Of a stretch of 36,291 nucleotides of DNA, positions 27,465 to 36,233 are shown piece by piece; positions within the stretch are counted from its first letter, which is position 1; each line of letters opens with the position of its first letter. Made by a program: the position numbers and the translations under genes. Origin of the DNA: Sphingobacterium alimentarium. Its GTDB lineage: Bacteria > Bacteroidota > Bacteroidia > Sphingobacteriales > Sphingobacteriaceae. Location of the stretch: the NCBI RefSeq assembly GCF_004342685.1, contig NZ_SMBZ01000039.1, forward strand, positions 1 to 36,291, read 5' to 3'. Below the pieces are notes generated by a model. It ran no database searches and had not been told where the DNA came from. It saw only the letters and a list, made by a program, of their open reading frames with translations.

Positions 27465-28586
27465 ATGAAAAAGACACTGTTCTTTTTGCTATGTATCGTA
27501 AATATGGGGTTTTATGTGAAGGATCAAAGGGATCGTATTGATTGGTTGGTGGGGGAAGTGTTGCCTGAATCAAATGGCAAGAAAAATATAGGCGTTGCAG
27601 GACCTATTACAGGAATTATTGATGATAAACTTATTATAATGGGAGGGGCAAATTTCCCCGATAAAATGCCATGGGATGGAGGAATTAAAGCTTATCAGAA
27701 GGCGTATTATGTGTATCAAATTTCTGCGGATGGCCAGTTAGAATTAATATCGACCTCCTATAATGTAGATAGTTTAGCGTATTCGGCAAATGTTTCGGAC
27801 CAAGGTTTTATTTATGCAGTTGGGGGGGAGCGGAATGGTCTGGCTACAACGGATGTGGTTCGGATTTCGTTACGCAATGAGCAGTTGGTGATGGAAAATC
27901 TCCCTAGCTTACCCATAGCATTGACCAATGGTTCGGCGGCAATAATCAAGGGATACCTATATTTTGTCGGTGGAGAAAATAGTGATCTCGTTTCCAAGAG
28001 AATTTATCGATTGAATCTGAAAAGTCCGAACGAGGCTTGGGAAGATTTCGTGGATTTGCCTGCTCCAGTATCACATAGTATTAGTCTGGCTGCGCAAGAT
28101 GCTAACCTTATCGTCATTGGAGGTAGAAAAAGAAATACAAATGCAAAAAGCGATATTTATAAAACTGTCTACTCCATTGATGTAAAAACTAAAAAGTTGA
28201 ATCAACTTCCTACCCTGCCGGAACCCTTAGCCGCTGGAACAGCAGTTAATTATAAAGGAAATTTAATAGTCATTGGTGGGGATAATGGGGAAACCTTTCA
28301 TCAAGTAGAACAACTTATAGCTGATATAAATACAAGCAGCGATGAGGAGTCAAAAAATAGACTCATAAAAGAAAAGAATGCGCTACAAAGTTCGCACCCT
28401 GGATTTTCTAAAAAAGTGTACCAATTGAAACAAGGCCAGCAAAAATGGGAATTGCTGCATTTGGATAGCGGCGAAAGTCCTGTCACGACGACGGCATTGC
28501 TGAAAGATAATCTGATTATTATACCAAGTGGAGAAATTAAAGCAGGCGTGAGAACTAACCAAATATTAATAGGAAAAATTAACTAA
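27465..28586 (+). CDS. nanM: Kelch-repeat N-acetylneuraminate mutarotase (NanM-like)
   Basis: NanM-type proteins speed interconversion of the alpha anomer released by sialidase into the beta anomer used by cells. The 373 residues contain a six-bladed kelch propeller with GG-containing blades: GGANFPDKMPWDGG at about residue 65, then VGGERNGL, VGGENSDL, IGGRKRN and IGGDNGET. An insertion ending SSHPGFSKKVYQ is typical of the mutarotase family. The N-terminus has a hydrophobic stretch (KTLFFLLCIVNMGFYV) but no clear signal-peptidase site, so the protein may be periplasmic or anchored. It starts 2 bases after nanA. Function is supported by family and context, not by direct residues. Confidence 0.9.
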   Translation: MKKTLFFLLCIVNMGFYVKDQRDRIDWLVGEVLPESNGKKNIGVAGPITGIIDDKLIIMGGANFPDKMPWDGGIKAYQKAYYVYQISADGQLELISTSYNVDSLAYSANVSDQGFIYAVGGERNGLATTDVVRISLRNEQLVMENLPSLPIALTNGSAAIIKGYLYFVGGENSDLVSKRIYRLNLKSPNEAWEDFVDLPAPVSHSISLAAQDANLIVIGGRKRNTNAKSDIYKTVYSIDVKTKKLNQLPTLPEPLAAGTAVNYKGNLIVIGGDNGETFHQVEQLIADINTSSDEESKNRLIKEKNALQSSHPGFSKKVYQLKQGQQKWELLHLDSGESPVTTTALLKDNLIIIPSGEIKAGVRTNQILIGKIN

Positions 28587-28604
28587 ATACATCAATCGTA
28601 AAAC

Positions 28605-29831
28605 ATGAAAAATAGCAAACATTATCCTTGGGTTGTCGTAGGGCTACTGTGGTTTGTGGCCTTATTGAATTACATGGATAGGCAAATTTTGTCTACGATG
28701 CGCCCTGCAATAGCTCAGGATATTTTGGATTTGGAGAGTGCAGCGGTGTTCGGCAACTTAATGGCTGTTTTTTTGTGGATTTATGGTTGTATGAGCCCAA
28801 TAGCAGGGGTGATGGCCGATAAAATTAATCGCAAAGGATTAATTATCTCTAGTTTATTTGTGTGGTCTGGAGTTACATTCGCTATGGGATATGCGACCTC
28901 TTATGACCAATTGTATGCCCTTAGAGCAGTCATGGGAGTAAGTGAAGCTATTTATATTCCAGCTGGGTTATCGTTAATTGCTGATTATCATACAGATAAA
29001 TCCCGCTCCCTAGCTGTGGGGATTCATATGACAGGACTATATTTTGGTCAAGCATTGGGCGGTTTTGGAGCTACTGTAGCTTCCCGTTTTTCTTGGCAGC
29101 ATACCTTTATTATCTTCGGTTTAATAGGTATTCTATATGCGGTTGTTTTAATTTTTACTCTTTTTGAAACACCGGCACGTGATAAACCGGAAAAAAATGT
29201 AGGACCACAGACCTCTATTTGGAAAGGTATTCCCATATTATTTAGCAATATCGCATTTTGGGTGATTTTATTATACTTCGCTGTACCAAGTTTACCGGGC
29301 TGGGCTACGAAAAACTGGTTGCCTACATTATTCGCTGACAACCTAAATATACCAATGGAAACGGCGGGTCCATTATCCACCATCACAATTGCTTTTTCCT
29401 CATTTTTAGGTGTTATTTCAGGAGGTATTCTGTCGGATAGATGGGTTCAAAAAAATATTAAGGGACGCATATATACCAGCGCAATAGGATTGGCTTTGAC
29501 CATTCCAGCTGTATTTTTGATCGGATATGGCTCATCCATATGGGCGATTGTCGGAGCAGGACTAATATTTGGATTTGGCTTTGGGATGTTTGATGCCAAC
29601 AATATGCCCATTCTTTGTCAGTTTGTAGCCGCCAAATATCGTGCAACAGCCTATGGCATTATGAATATGGTGGGGGTATTTGCGGGAGCGTATATCACCA
29701 AAGTTTTGGGTGCCTCGGCCGATGAGGGAAACTTAGGTTCGGACTTTGCGCTTTTAGCCGTTATAGTATTTGTCGTACTAATCATTCAACTGTCTGTATT
29801 GAGACCAAAGCAACATGATCAAACTATCTAA
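28605..29831 (+). CDS. MFS transporter, probable inner membrane sialic acid importer (NanT-like)
   Basis: The 408-residue protein has about 12 membrane helices. MDRQILSTMRPAIAQDI follows the first helix and MADKINRKGLIISS is the loop 2-3 MFS motif A. ESIYIPAG-like residues (SEAIYIPAGLSLIADYH) are seen in helix 4, as in the anion:cation symporter group that includes hexuronate and sialic acid carriers. In the operon, between the mutarotase and the esterase, it most likely takes sialic acid from periplasm to cytoplasm. Its last 17 bases overlap the start of the next gene, a sign of translational coupling. Other organic anions cannot be excluded as substrates. Confidence 0.9.
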   Translation: MKNSKHYPWVVVGLLWFVALLNYMDRQILSTMRPAIAQDILDLESAAVFGNLMAVFLWIYGCMSPIAGVMADKINRKGLIISSLFVWSGVTFAMGYATSYDQLYALRAVMGVSEAIYIPAGLSLIADYHTDKSRSLAVGIHMTGLYFGQALGGFGATVASRFSWQHTFIIFGLIGILYAVVLIFTLFETPARDKPEKNVGPQTSIWKGIPILFSNIAFWVILLYFAVPSLPGWATKNWLPTLFADNLNIPMETAGPLSTITIAFSSFLGVISGGILSDRWVQKNIKGRIYTSAIGLALTIPAVFLIGYGSSIWAIVGAGLIFGFGFGMFDANNMPILCQFVAAKYRATAYGIMNMVGVFAGAYITKVLGASADEGNLGSDFALLAVIVFVVLIIQLSVLRPKQHDQTI

Positions 29832-31884
29832 TCTTATATTGATTATAGCTGTATTTCTGTTAGAAATACCTCAATTGGTGGCACAAAGGCGTGTCGCTTG
29901 TATAGGCGATTCTGTCACTAAAGGTTATGGGATTAAGGATTCGACCCAAACCTATCCCTATCAACTACAGCAATTGCTTGGAGTAGATTTTAAGGTTGGC
30001 AACTTTGGTCATTCGGGTGCAACTTTGTTAAGAAAAGGACATAATCCGTATATGCAGACGCAAGCATATCGAGATGCCTTAAAATTTAAGCCTGATGTCA
30101 TTGTTATTGCTTTAGGCTTGAATGATACGGATCCGCGCAATTGGCCTAACTACAGTGATGAATTTGTTGGGGATTATTCTGCACTTGTTGAAGATTTTAG
30201 GCATGTAAATCCTAATGTAGAGGTTTTCATATGTACGATGACACCTATTTTCAGTGGACATCCGCGGTTTTTGTCGGGCACTAGAGCATGGTTTAGCAAA
30301 GCACAGGCAGCAATAAAAGAGTTAACAGCAGTCAATGAGGCTGTGCTGATAGATAATCATACTGCTTTAGCTTCCCGAATAGATTTATTTGGTGATTTCT
30401 TGCATCCCAATGCGCGTGGTGCTGAAATATTAGCCCAAAATGTCGCTCAATATTTAAAACCTGTGGTTCAGCCATTAAGCGTAGAGGAAACGCTGGGCAG
30501 CCATATGGTTCTACAGCGGGGAGTAATCAATACGCTCGCCGGTAAAGCTTCTGCGAAAGAAAAGATTACTGTGCGCTTCAAAGGAAAAAAATATACCACG
30601 CTCTCCGATGTAAAAGGAAATTGGACGTTGGAGCTTCCTATTCAAGATGCTGGAGGTCCGTACGATATAGAAGTGGCGACTGTGGCTGCGAAGTTAATAC
30701 TAAAAGATATATTATTTGGTGATGTGTTTCTCGCTTCGGGGCAGTCGAATATGGCTTTTCCGCTGAGAATGGCTTCAGGAGCAGATTCTATATTGGGGCA
30801 GGTGCACAAATTGGATAAAATTCGCGTATTCAAAAATAAAGTCTTAGCAGAAACAAATTCTATCGCTTGGGACCAAACGATTTTGCATCAATTAAATGAG
30901 TTAAAATATTTCAGTGGAGCATGGGAAAAATCCTCGACTGCGTCGATATCGGATTTTTCTGCGGTTGCTTACGCCACTGCCGTCGAACTATATAAGTCGC
31001 AGGGCGTCCCCATTGGAATTATCAATATTTCAGTCGGAGGTTCAAACATTGAATCTTGGATTCCACGGTCTGTATTGGAGCAGGATAATTTATTAGCTTC
31101 CTATATTCACATGTGGAGGACGTCAGATTTTATTCAGGATTTCTGTCGGCAGCGCGCAGCCAAAAATTTGGAACATACTCAGCTAAAACATCAACGTCAT
31201 CCGTATGATCCAGCTTACAATTTTGAAGCAGGAATAGCAAAATGGACCTCGACTCAAATCAAGGGAATTATCTGGTATCAAGGAGAAAGTAATGCACATA
31301 ATATCGAGCACCATACTTATCTATTTCCTGTAATGGTGAAGTCTTGGCGTGATGCTTTTCAACAACAATTGCCTTTCTATTTTGTGCAATTATCTAGTAT
31401 AAACAGGCCATCTTGGCCTGCGTTTAGGGATTCGCAACGCTTACTGACTAATGTGGTAAGCGATGTACATATGGCTGTATCTTCAGATATAGGGCACCCT
31501 ACGGATGTGCATCCCACTAATAAGCTTATCCTGGGGAATCGGTTGGGTCAATTAATTCGTCAGCATACGTACAATGAACCTCTCGTCGCCGACAGCCCAC
31601 AACCCGTAGATTTTCGTTGGGATAAAGATCGGCTTGTGATTTCTTTTAATCATTGTCAGATCCTCCAAACTGTAAAAGATTTGCCTATTAGGGATTTGCA
31701 ATATGTCAATAGCAAGGGAGAGCTTCTGGATGTACAACATGGAACTATATATGAAAATACTTTAATCTTACCGCTGGCTAAGGATGTGAAATATGTACGA
31801 TATGCTTATACACCATATACGGAAGGTAATTTGATAAGTGATACGCACATTCCGGTTTCAACATTTATTTTAAAAATTGATTAA
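29815..31884 (+). CDS. Two-domain SGNH hydrolase: GDSL-type esterase plus sialate O-acetylesterase (NanS-like)
   Basis: The 689-residue exported protein (signal peptide 1-23, PQLVAQ) has two separate SGNH esterase units. The first (about 25-220) has GDS with Ser33, a Gly in GHSGATLL, ALGLNDTD (block III) and D194-x-x-H197 in GDFLHPNARG. The second (about 230-680) is the sialate O-acetylesterase type: SGQSNM with Ser311, GGSNIESWIP, WYQGESNA and DVH at 564-566. It probably removes O-acetyl groups from sialic acids so that sialidase can act. This two-part arrangement resembles NanS/EstA of gut Bacteroidota. The ATG lies inside the transporter gene's last codons. Confidence 0.93.
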   Translation: MIKLSNLILIIAVFLLEIPQLVAQRRVACIGDSVTKGYGIKDSTQTYPYQLQQLLGVDFKVGNFGHSGATLLRKGHNPYMQTQAYRDALKFKPDVIVIALGLNDTDPRNWPNYSDEFVGDYSALVEDFRHVNPNVEVFICTMTPIFSGHPRFLSGTRAWFSKAQAAIKELTAVNEAVLIDNHTALASRIDLFGDFLHPNARGAEILAQNVAQYLKPVVQPLSVEETLGSHMVLQRGVINTLAGKASAKEKITVRFKGKKYTTLSDVKGNWTLELPIQDAGGPYDIEVATVAAKLILKDILFGDVFLASGQSNMAFPLRMASGADSILGQVHKLDKIRVFKNKVLAETNSIAWDQTILHQLNELKYFSGAWEKSSTASISDFSAVAYATAVELYKSQGVPIGIINISVGGSNIESWIPRSVLEQDNLLASYIHMWRTSDFIQDFCRQRAAKNLEHTQLKHQRHPYDPAYNFEAGIAKWTSTQIKGIIWYQGESNAHNIEHHTYLFPVMVKSWRDAFQQQLPFYFVQLSSINRPSWPAFRDSQRLLTNVVSDVHMAVSSDIGHPTDVHPTNKLILGNRLGQLIRQHTYNEPLVADSPQPVDFRWDKDRLVISFNHCQILQTVKDLPIRDLQYVNSKGELLDVQHGTIYENTLILPLAKDVKYVRYAYTPYTEGNLISDTHIPVSTFILKID

Positions 31885-31885
31885 C

Positions 31886-33106
31886 ATGTACACACACGAA
31901 GATTTAAGTGCATTAGCCAAATTCTATAAAAAACAGTTACTTGAAGATACCGTTCCGTTTTGGTTTCCTCGGTCATATGATCAGGAGCATGGTGGTTACC
32001 TCTTGATGCGTGATGCAGATGGGGAACTGATTGATACAGATAAGGCTGTATGGATTCAAGGAAGAGCATGTTGGTTATTATCCACTTTGTATAATACCAT
32101 TGAACCTAAAAAAGAATGGCTTGAGGGAGCAAAACTCGGCTATGAGTTTTTGAAAAACAAGTGTTTCGATGCGAACGGAAAAATGTATTTTCACGTGGAC
32201 CGTGCAGGAAATCCAATACGAATGCGTCGATATTTTTTCTCTGAGACGTTCGCGGTTATTGCGTTTTCGGCGTACGCGAAAGCTTCCGGAGACCAAGAAG
32301 CCGCCAATTTGGCTAGAAAAATTTTTGGTATTTGTCTCGAATATGCAAATGGAGAACGAAAGATAGAACCAAAATTTGAAAATACACGACCTTCGATAGG
32401 CATAGGTGTTCCGATGATCATGATCAATACGGCGCAGCAATTGCGAGAAACTATTGGCGATGAGCGCTGCGATAAGGCAATAATGGGTTGGATAGATACG
32501 ATAGAAAAATATTTTGTCAAAGATGATATCCGTTGTGTGCTGGAGCAGGCAACACCTGATGGGCAGATCATCGATCATATTGATGGCCGCACATTGAATC
32601 CTGGACATGCTATAGAAGGGGCGTGGTTTATCCTTCATGAAGCAGAATATCGCAGTCAAGATGCCCGATTGATAGATTTAGGCTGTCGTATGTTGGATTA
32701 TATGTGGGAGAGAGGCTGGGACCATGAATTTGGTGGTATCTTGTACTTCCGAGATATCTATGACAAACCTGTGCAAGAGTATTGGCAAGACATGAAGTTT
32801 TGGTGGCCGCAGAATGAAACCATTATTGCCACTTTATTAGCTTACACGTTGACCAAGGATGAAAAATATGCCAACATGCATAAGCAAATCCACAGTTATG
32901 CCTATACGAATTTCCATGATAAAGAAAATGGAGAATGGTTTGGCTATCTGCATAGGGATGGACGTGTGGCCCAAACAGCGAAAGGTAATCTGTTCAAAGG
33001 ACCGTTTCATCTTCCACGACAGGAGTGGTATTGTTATCAAATATTAAGAAATTATGAAAAACATGATAAGGCTAAAAGTTCTATTTATCTTTCTAGCATT
33101 TTATAG
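31886..33106 (+). CDS. N-acylglucosamine 2-epimerase (AGE/RenBP family)
   Basis: It converts N-acetylmannosamine to N-acetylglucosamine directly. The 406-residue alpha/alpha-barrel protein carries family motifs: RMRRYFFSETFAVIAFSAYAKAS in the middle, GRTLNPGHAIEGAW with the conserved His, DHEFGGILYFRDIYDKP, and FWWPQNETIIATL. I chose ATG 31886, one base after the esterase stop, over a longer TTG-start frame at 31877. No ManNAc kinase or ManNAc-6-P epimerase gene is nearby, so the pathway here is through unphosphorylated GlcNAc, as in Bacteroides fragilis. Its last 53 bases overlap the following gene in another frame. Confidence 0.94.
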   Translation: MYTHEDLSALAKFYKKQLLEDTVPFWFPRSYDQEHGGYLLMRDADGELIDTDKAVWIQGRACWLLSTLYNTIEPKKEWLEGAKLGYEFLKNKCFDANGKMYFHVDRAGNPIRMRRYFFSETFAVIAFSAYAKASGDQEAANLARKIFGICLEYANGERKIEPKFENTRPSIGIGVPMIMINTAQQLRETIGDERCDKAIMGWIDTIEKYFVKDDIRCVLEQATPDGQIIDHIDGRTLNPGHAIEGAWFILHEAEYRSQDARLIDLGCRMLDYMWERGWDHEFGGILYFRDIYDKPVQEYWQDMKFWWPQNETIIATLLAYTLTKDEKYANMHKQIHSYAYTNFHDKENGEWFGYLHRDGRVAQTAKGNLFKGPFHLPRQEWYCYQILRNYEKHDKAKSSIYLSSIL

Positions 33107-35021
33107 TGCTGCTTACGCTCAAAAAAATCTTATTCCTCAGCCTCAGCAAATGTTGTTGGCGCCTGAAAAATTAGATTTGAGTAATGGTGTATGGATTAAA
33201 AATACAGACCAATCACTTCGGGCTGAATATAAATTGCTTGATCACTTATTTGCCTCATGGAATATTAATAAGGTAAAAAATAGCAGTAAAAAACGTATTA
33301 CAACTGTATCGCTGCATATTTTGCCTAGTCTAGCGGGTAAAGAAGAGGTTTATAATTTGCTGATAAACGCGAATGAAATAAGAATTACTGCTAAAAGCGC
33401 AAAAGGGATATTCTATGGTATTCAGACCTTGAGGCAATTTGATATAGAAAATAAGAAAATTCAGCTTGCCAGTATTCACGATGAACCAGCATTCTCATGG
33501 AGAGCTTTTTTAATTGACGTAGGCCGTAATTATCAACCGCTTGAGATGATTAAGGAACAAATCGATATCATGTCCAAATACAAGTTGAATGTATTACATT
33601 TTCACTTTACAGAAGATATAGCTTGGCGTTTGGAAAGTGAGAAATATCCAGGCTTGACTGATGCTGCGGTGATGACACGATGGAAAGGTAAATATTACAG
33701 CAAGCAAGACTTCAAAGAGCTCATTAAATATTGTCAGGAAAGACATATTACGTTCTTACCAGAGATAGATATGCCGGGACATAGTGCGGCGTTTATGCGA
33801 TTCTTTGGGGTAGATATGCAATCAGATTCGGGCATGGTTTATATCAAAGAATTACTTACTGAGTTTAGAACGAATTTTCCTGAGCTTGACCTCATTCATA
33901 TTGGCGGCGACGAAGTGAAAATCACGAATAAAAATTTCATGCCCGAGATCACCCGACATGTCGAGCAATTAGGCTTTAAGAAAACATTTGGTTGGGATCC
34001 TGGAAGTAATCTAGAACCACAGACTATTCGGCAGATGTGGATGGGAGGACCTAAGCTGATTGAAAAGAAAGGTGATAAAGTTTACATAGAATCCAAACAT
34101 TTGTACATCAATCATATGGATCCTTTGGAAACAGTCACTACGTTGTTTCATCGAAAAATTGGAGAGATCGATAAAGAGCACAAGAATCTCATAGGTGCTA
34201 CGCTTTGTTCATGGCCAGATAGAGCTGTCGCGAAGCCGGAAGATATGTTTCTTCACAGTGCTATTTATCCAGCAATTTTGACATTTGCAGAACGCATCTG
34301 GCGAGGTGGGGGACGGCCAGGCTGGGTGAGTAATATCGTGCCAGCAAATGATCCGGATTATGCTGATTTTGTTGCATTTGAATCACGTTTGCTAGCCCAT
34401 AATACACAGTATTTTGAAAATATGCCTTTCCCATATACTAGCCAGTTGGGACTAAAATGGGAACTGATAGGTCCATTTGCGAATGAGGGTGATGTACATC
34501 GATCTTTCCAAGTAGAGCAAAATCCATATGATGTCTCCATTAAAGTCGATCAAATCGTTGAGGGGGGGACAGTTATTTTGAAACATTGGTTCGGAAATAT
34601 TATCCACTCGGCAATTCAAAATCCAGAACCTAATACGACCTGGTACGCACGCACCAAAATTTGGTCAGATAAGTCTGGTGAACAACCTTTTTGGATAGAT
34701 TTCAATAATCTATCCCGCTCGTATTTAACTGATTCTCCCGAATTGGATACATGGGATTATAAAGGTAGCCAAGCGTATCTTAATGGAAAACGGATTAACC
34801 CGCCGACATGGCAACAGCCTGGTCAAAAAGGGGAGTCTGAAGTCCCATTAATTGATGAGGGGTATGCGTATAGAAAACCTACCATGCTGTATTTGAAAAA
34901 AGGCTGGAATGAAGTGTTACTAAAATTGCCCGTCGCGGCATTTCGAGGTAGAACATGGGACAATCCAGCAAAATGGATGTTTACATTCATTTTGCTAGAA
35001 AATGAAAAAATTAAAAACTAA
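33054..35021 (+). CDS. Exported GH20 beta-N-acetylhexosaminidase
   Basis: The 655-residue protein has a signal peptide (about 1-22, ending AAYAQ), an N-terminal GH20b-type domain (PQPQQMLLAPEKLDLSNGVW to about 130), and a catalytic GH20 barrel with WRAFLIDVGRNYQP, HFHFTEDIAWRLESEKYPGLT and HIGGDEVK, in which D286-E287 is the catalytic pair. After about residue 470 comes an extra domain of about 180 residues, probably a beta-sandwich (GPFANEG, GGTVILKHWFG, LYLKKGWNEVLLKL), of unclear role. It removes terminal GlcNAc or GalNAc from glycans. Its first 53 bases are also the end of the epimerase gene. An alternative ATG at 33063 would shorten the overlap by 9 bases. Confidence 0.93.
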   Translation: MKNMIRLKVLFIFLAFYSAAYAQKNLIPQPQQMLLAPEKLDLSNGVWIKNTDQSLRAEYKLLDHLFASWNINKVKNSSKKRITTVSLHILPSLAGKEEVYNLLINANEIRITAKSAKGIFYGIQTLRQFDIENKKIQLASIHDEPAFSWRAFLIDVGRNYQPLEMIKEQIDIMSKYKLNVLHFHFTEDIAWRLESEKYPGLTDAAVMTRWKGKYYSKQDFKELIKYCQERHITFLPEIDMPGHSAAFMRFFGVDMQSDSGMVYIKELLTEFRTNFPELDLIHIGGDEVKITNKNFMPEITRHVEQLGFKKTFGWDPGSNLEPQTIRQMWMGGPKLIEKKGDKVYIESKHLYINHMDPLETVTTLFHRKIGEIDKEHKNLIGATLCSWPDRAVAKPEDMFLHSAIYPAILTFAERIWRGGGRPGWVSNIVPANDPDYADFVAFESRLLAHNTQYFENMPFPYTSQLGLKWELIGPFANEGDVHRSFQVEQNPYDVSIKVDQIVEGGTVILKHWFGNIIHSAIQNPEPNTTWYARTKIWSDKSGEQPFWIDFNNLSRSYLTDSPELDTWDYKGSQAYLNGKRINPPTWQQPGQKGESEVPLIDEGYAYRKPTMLYLKKGWNEVLLKLPVAAFRGRTWDNPAKWMFTFILLENEKIKN

Positions 35022-35026
35022 ATAAT

Positions 35027-36187
35027 ATGAAGAAACTATTTTTAGGTATTTGCTTAGTTGCGGCTTCTTTATCGCTTTCGGCTCAGGAAGTGACTGTTTT
35101 TCGATCAGGTGAGGATGGATATGCAAGCTATCGTATTCCGGCTATTGTGAAGGCAAAATCAGGTGAATTAATTGCTTTTTCTGAAGGTCGCGTCGATCAT
35201 TCAGGAGATTTCGGAAATGTGGATATAGTCTACAAAATTAGTAAAGACGGCGGAAAAAGTTGGGGACCGTTGAATGTGGCTGTGGATTATGACAAATTGC
35301 AGGCTGGCAATCCGGCTCCTGTAGTTGATCTTTTAGACCCTGCCTATCCACAGGGACGTGTGTTCTTGTTTTACAATACTGGAAATGACCATGAAGGTGA
35401 TGTACGTAAGGGCAAGGGTCTACGCGAGGTATGGTATGTGGTATCCAGCGATGGTGGAAAAACCTGGTCACAAGCTGTAAATATCACCACTCAAGTACAT
35501 CGTCCTAAGCAACCACAGATTAATCCTGCTTATAACTTTAATGAAGATTGGCGTACCTATGCCAATACGCCAGGCCACGGATTTCAGTTTGTGTCGGGCC
35601 CAAATAAGGGTAGAATTTATATAGCAGGCAATCATAATGCAGGTGACCCACAACCACAGAACAAAGATTGGAATGCACATGCGTACTATTCAGATGACCA
35701 TGGTAAGACTTTTAAATTGAGTGAAAAAGTTCCTTTTGCAAGCACGAATGAATCATTAGCGGCTCAGATTGGTGATAACTCTGTTTATATGTCCTCCAGA
35801 AATCAGTCTTATACGCCGAAGACTCGTATTATCTCAATTTCCCATGATGGAGGCCAAACATGGGTATCGTCTCAACCCGATGCAAATCTTCCCGATCCTG
35901 TCAATCAAGCCTCTGTACTTTCTTGGAAAAAAGGATATACTTTTATACTCGCACACAGTAATGCTGCAGATGAAAATAAAAGGGATAACCTAACTTTGAG
36001 ACTTTCGAAAGACCAAGGAAAAACTTGGTATTTCAATAAAGTCGTGGCGAAAAGCCCGGAAGGATATAAGGGCGGGGCTTATGCAGCCTATAACGATATT
36101 GTCTTAGTCAAAAAAAATACAATAGGTGTATTGTATGAGAAGGATGGCTATAAAGAAATAGTTTTTGTGCCTGTGAAGGTGAAGTAA
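35027..36187 (+). CDS. nanH: Exported GH33 sialidase
   Basis: It hydrolyses terminal sialic acids from glycoconjugates, releasing the substrate of the whole operon. The 386-residue protein has signal residues 1-19 (LSLSAQ), the YRIP box at 35-38 with Arg36, and catalytic positions typical of GH33: Asp61 in SGDFGNVD, Glu242 in NESLAAQ and nucleophile Tyr370 in GVLYEKDG. The other two arginines of the carboxylate triad are probably Arg258 (SSRNQ) and Arg325 (LRLSK). Five Asp-box repeats are visible (SKDGGKSWG, SSDGGKTWS, SDDHGKTFK, SHDGGQTWV, SKDQGKTWY). It is catalytic domain only, lacking the N-terminal lectin-like domain of many Bacteroides sialidases. It is last in the operon, 5 bases after the hexosaminidase. 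Confidence 0.95.
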   Translation: MKKLFLGICLVAASLSLSAQEVTVFRSGEDGYASYRIPAIVKAKSGELIAFSEGRVDHSGDFGNVDIVYKISKDGGKSWGPLNVAVDYDKLQAGNPAPVVDLLDPAYPQGRVFLFYNTGNDHEGDVRKGKGLREVWYVVSSDGGKTWSQAVNITTQVHRPKQPQINPAYNFNEDWRTYANTPGHGFQFVSGPNKGRIYIAGNHNAGDPQPQNKDWNAHAYYSDDHGKTFKLSEKVPFASTNESLAAQIGDNSVYMSSRNQSYTPKTRIISISHDGGQTWVSSQPDANLPDPVNQASVLSWKKGYTFILAHSNAADENKRDNLTLRLSKDQGKTWYFNKVVAKSPEGYKGGAYAAYNDIVLVKKNTIGVLYEKDGYKEIVFVPVKVK

Positions 36188-36198
36188 AACAAAAAAGG

Positions 36199-36233
36199 GG
36201 CTGTATCATAAATAAGTGGTACAGTCTTTTTTT
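36199..36233 (+). terminator. Terminator of the sialic acid operon
   Basis: The arms GGCTGTATCA (36199-36208) and TGGTACAGTC (36217-36226) pair with two wobbles around an 8-base loop and run into seven T residues. It lies 12 bases after the sialidase stop. The remaining bases to 36291 show nothing further. Confidence 0.82.

Noticed and set aside
32078..32659. A 193-codon minus-strand frame inside the epimerase gene
   Set aside because: It is a long shadow frame opposite conserved AGE motifs, with Cys/Phe/Arg-rich unlikely protein composition.
20763..36187. The nan cluster as a horizontally acquired island
   Set aside because: No integrase, transposase, direct repeats or tRNA junction flank it, and its base composition looks like its neighbours by eye. 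A GC and codon-usage calculation would be needed to claim transfer.
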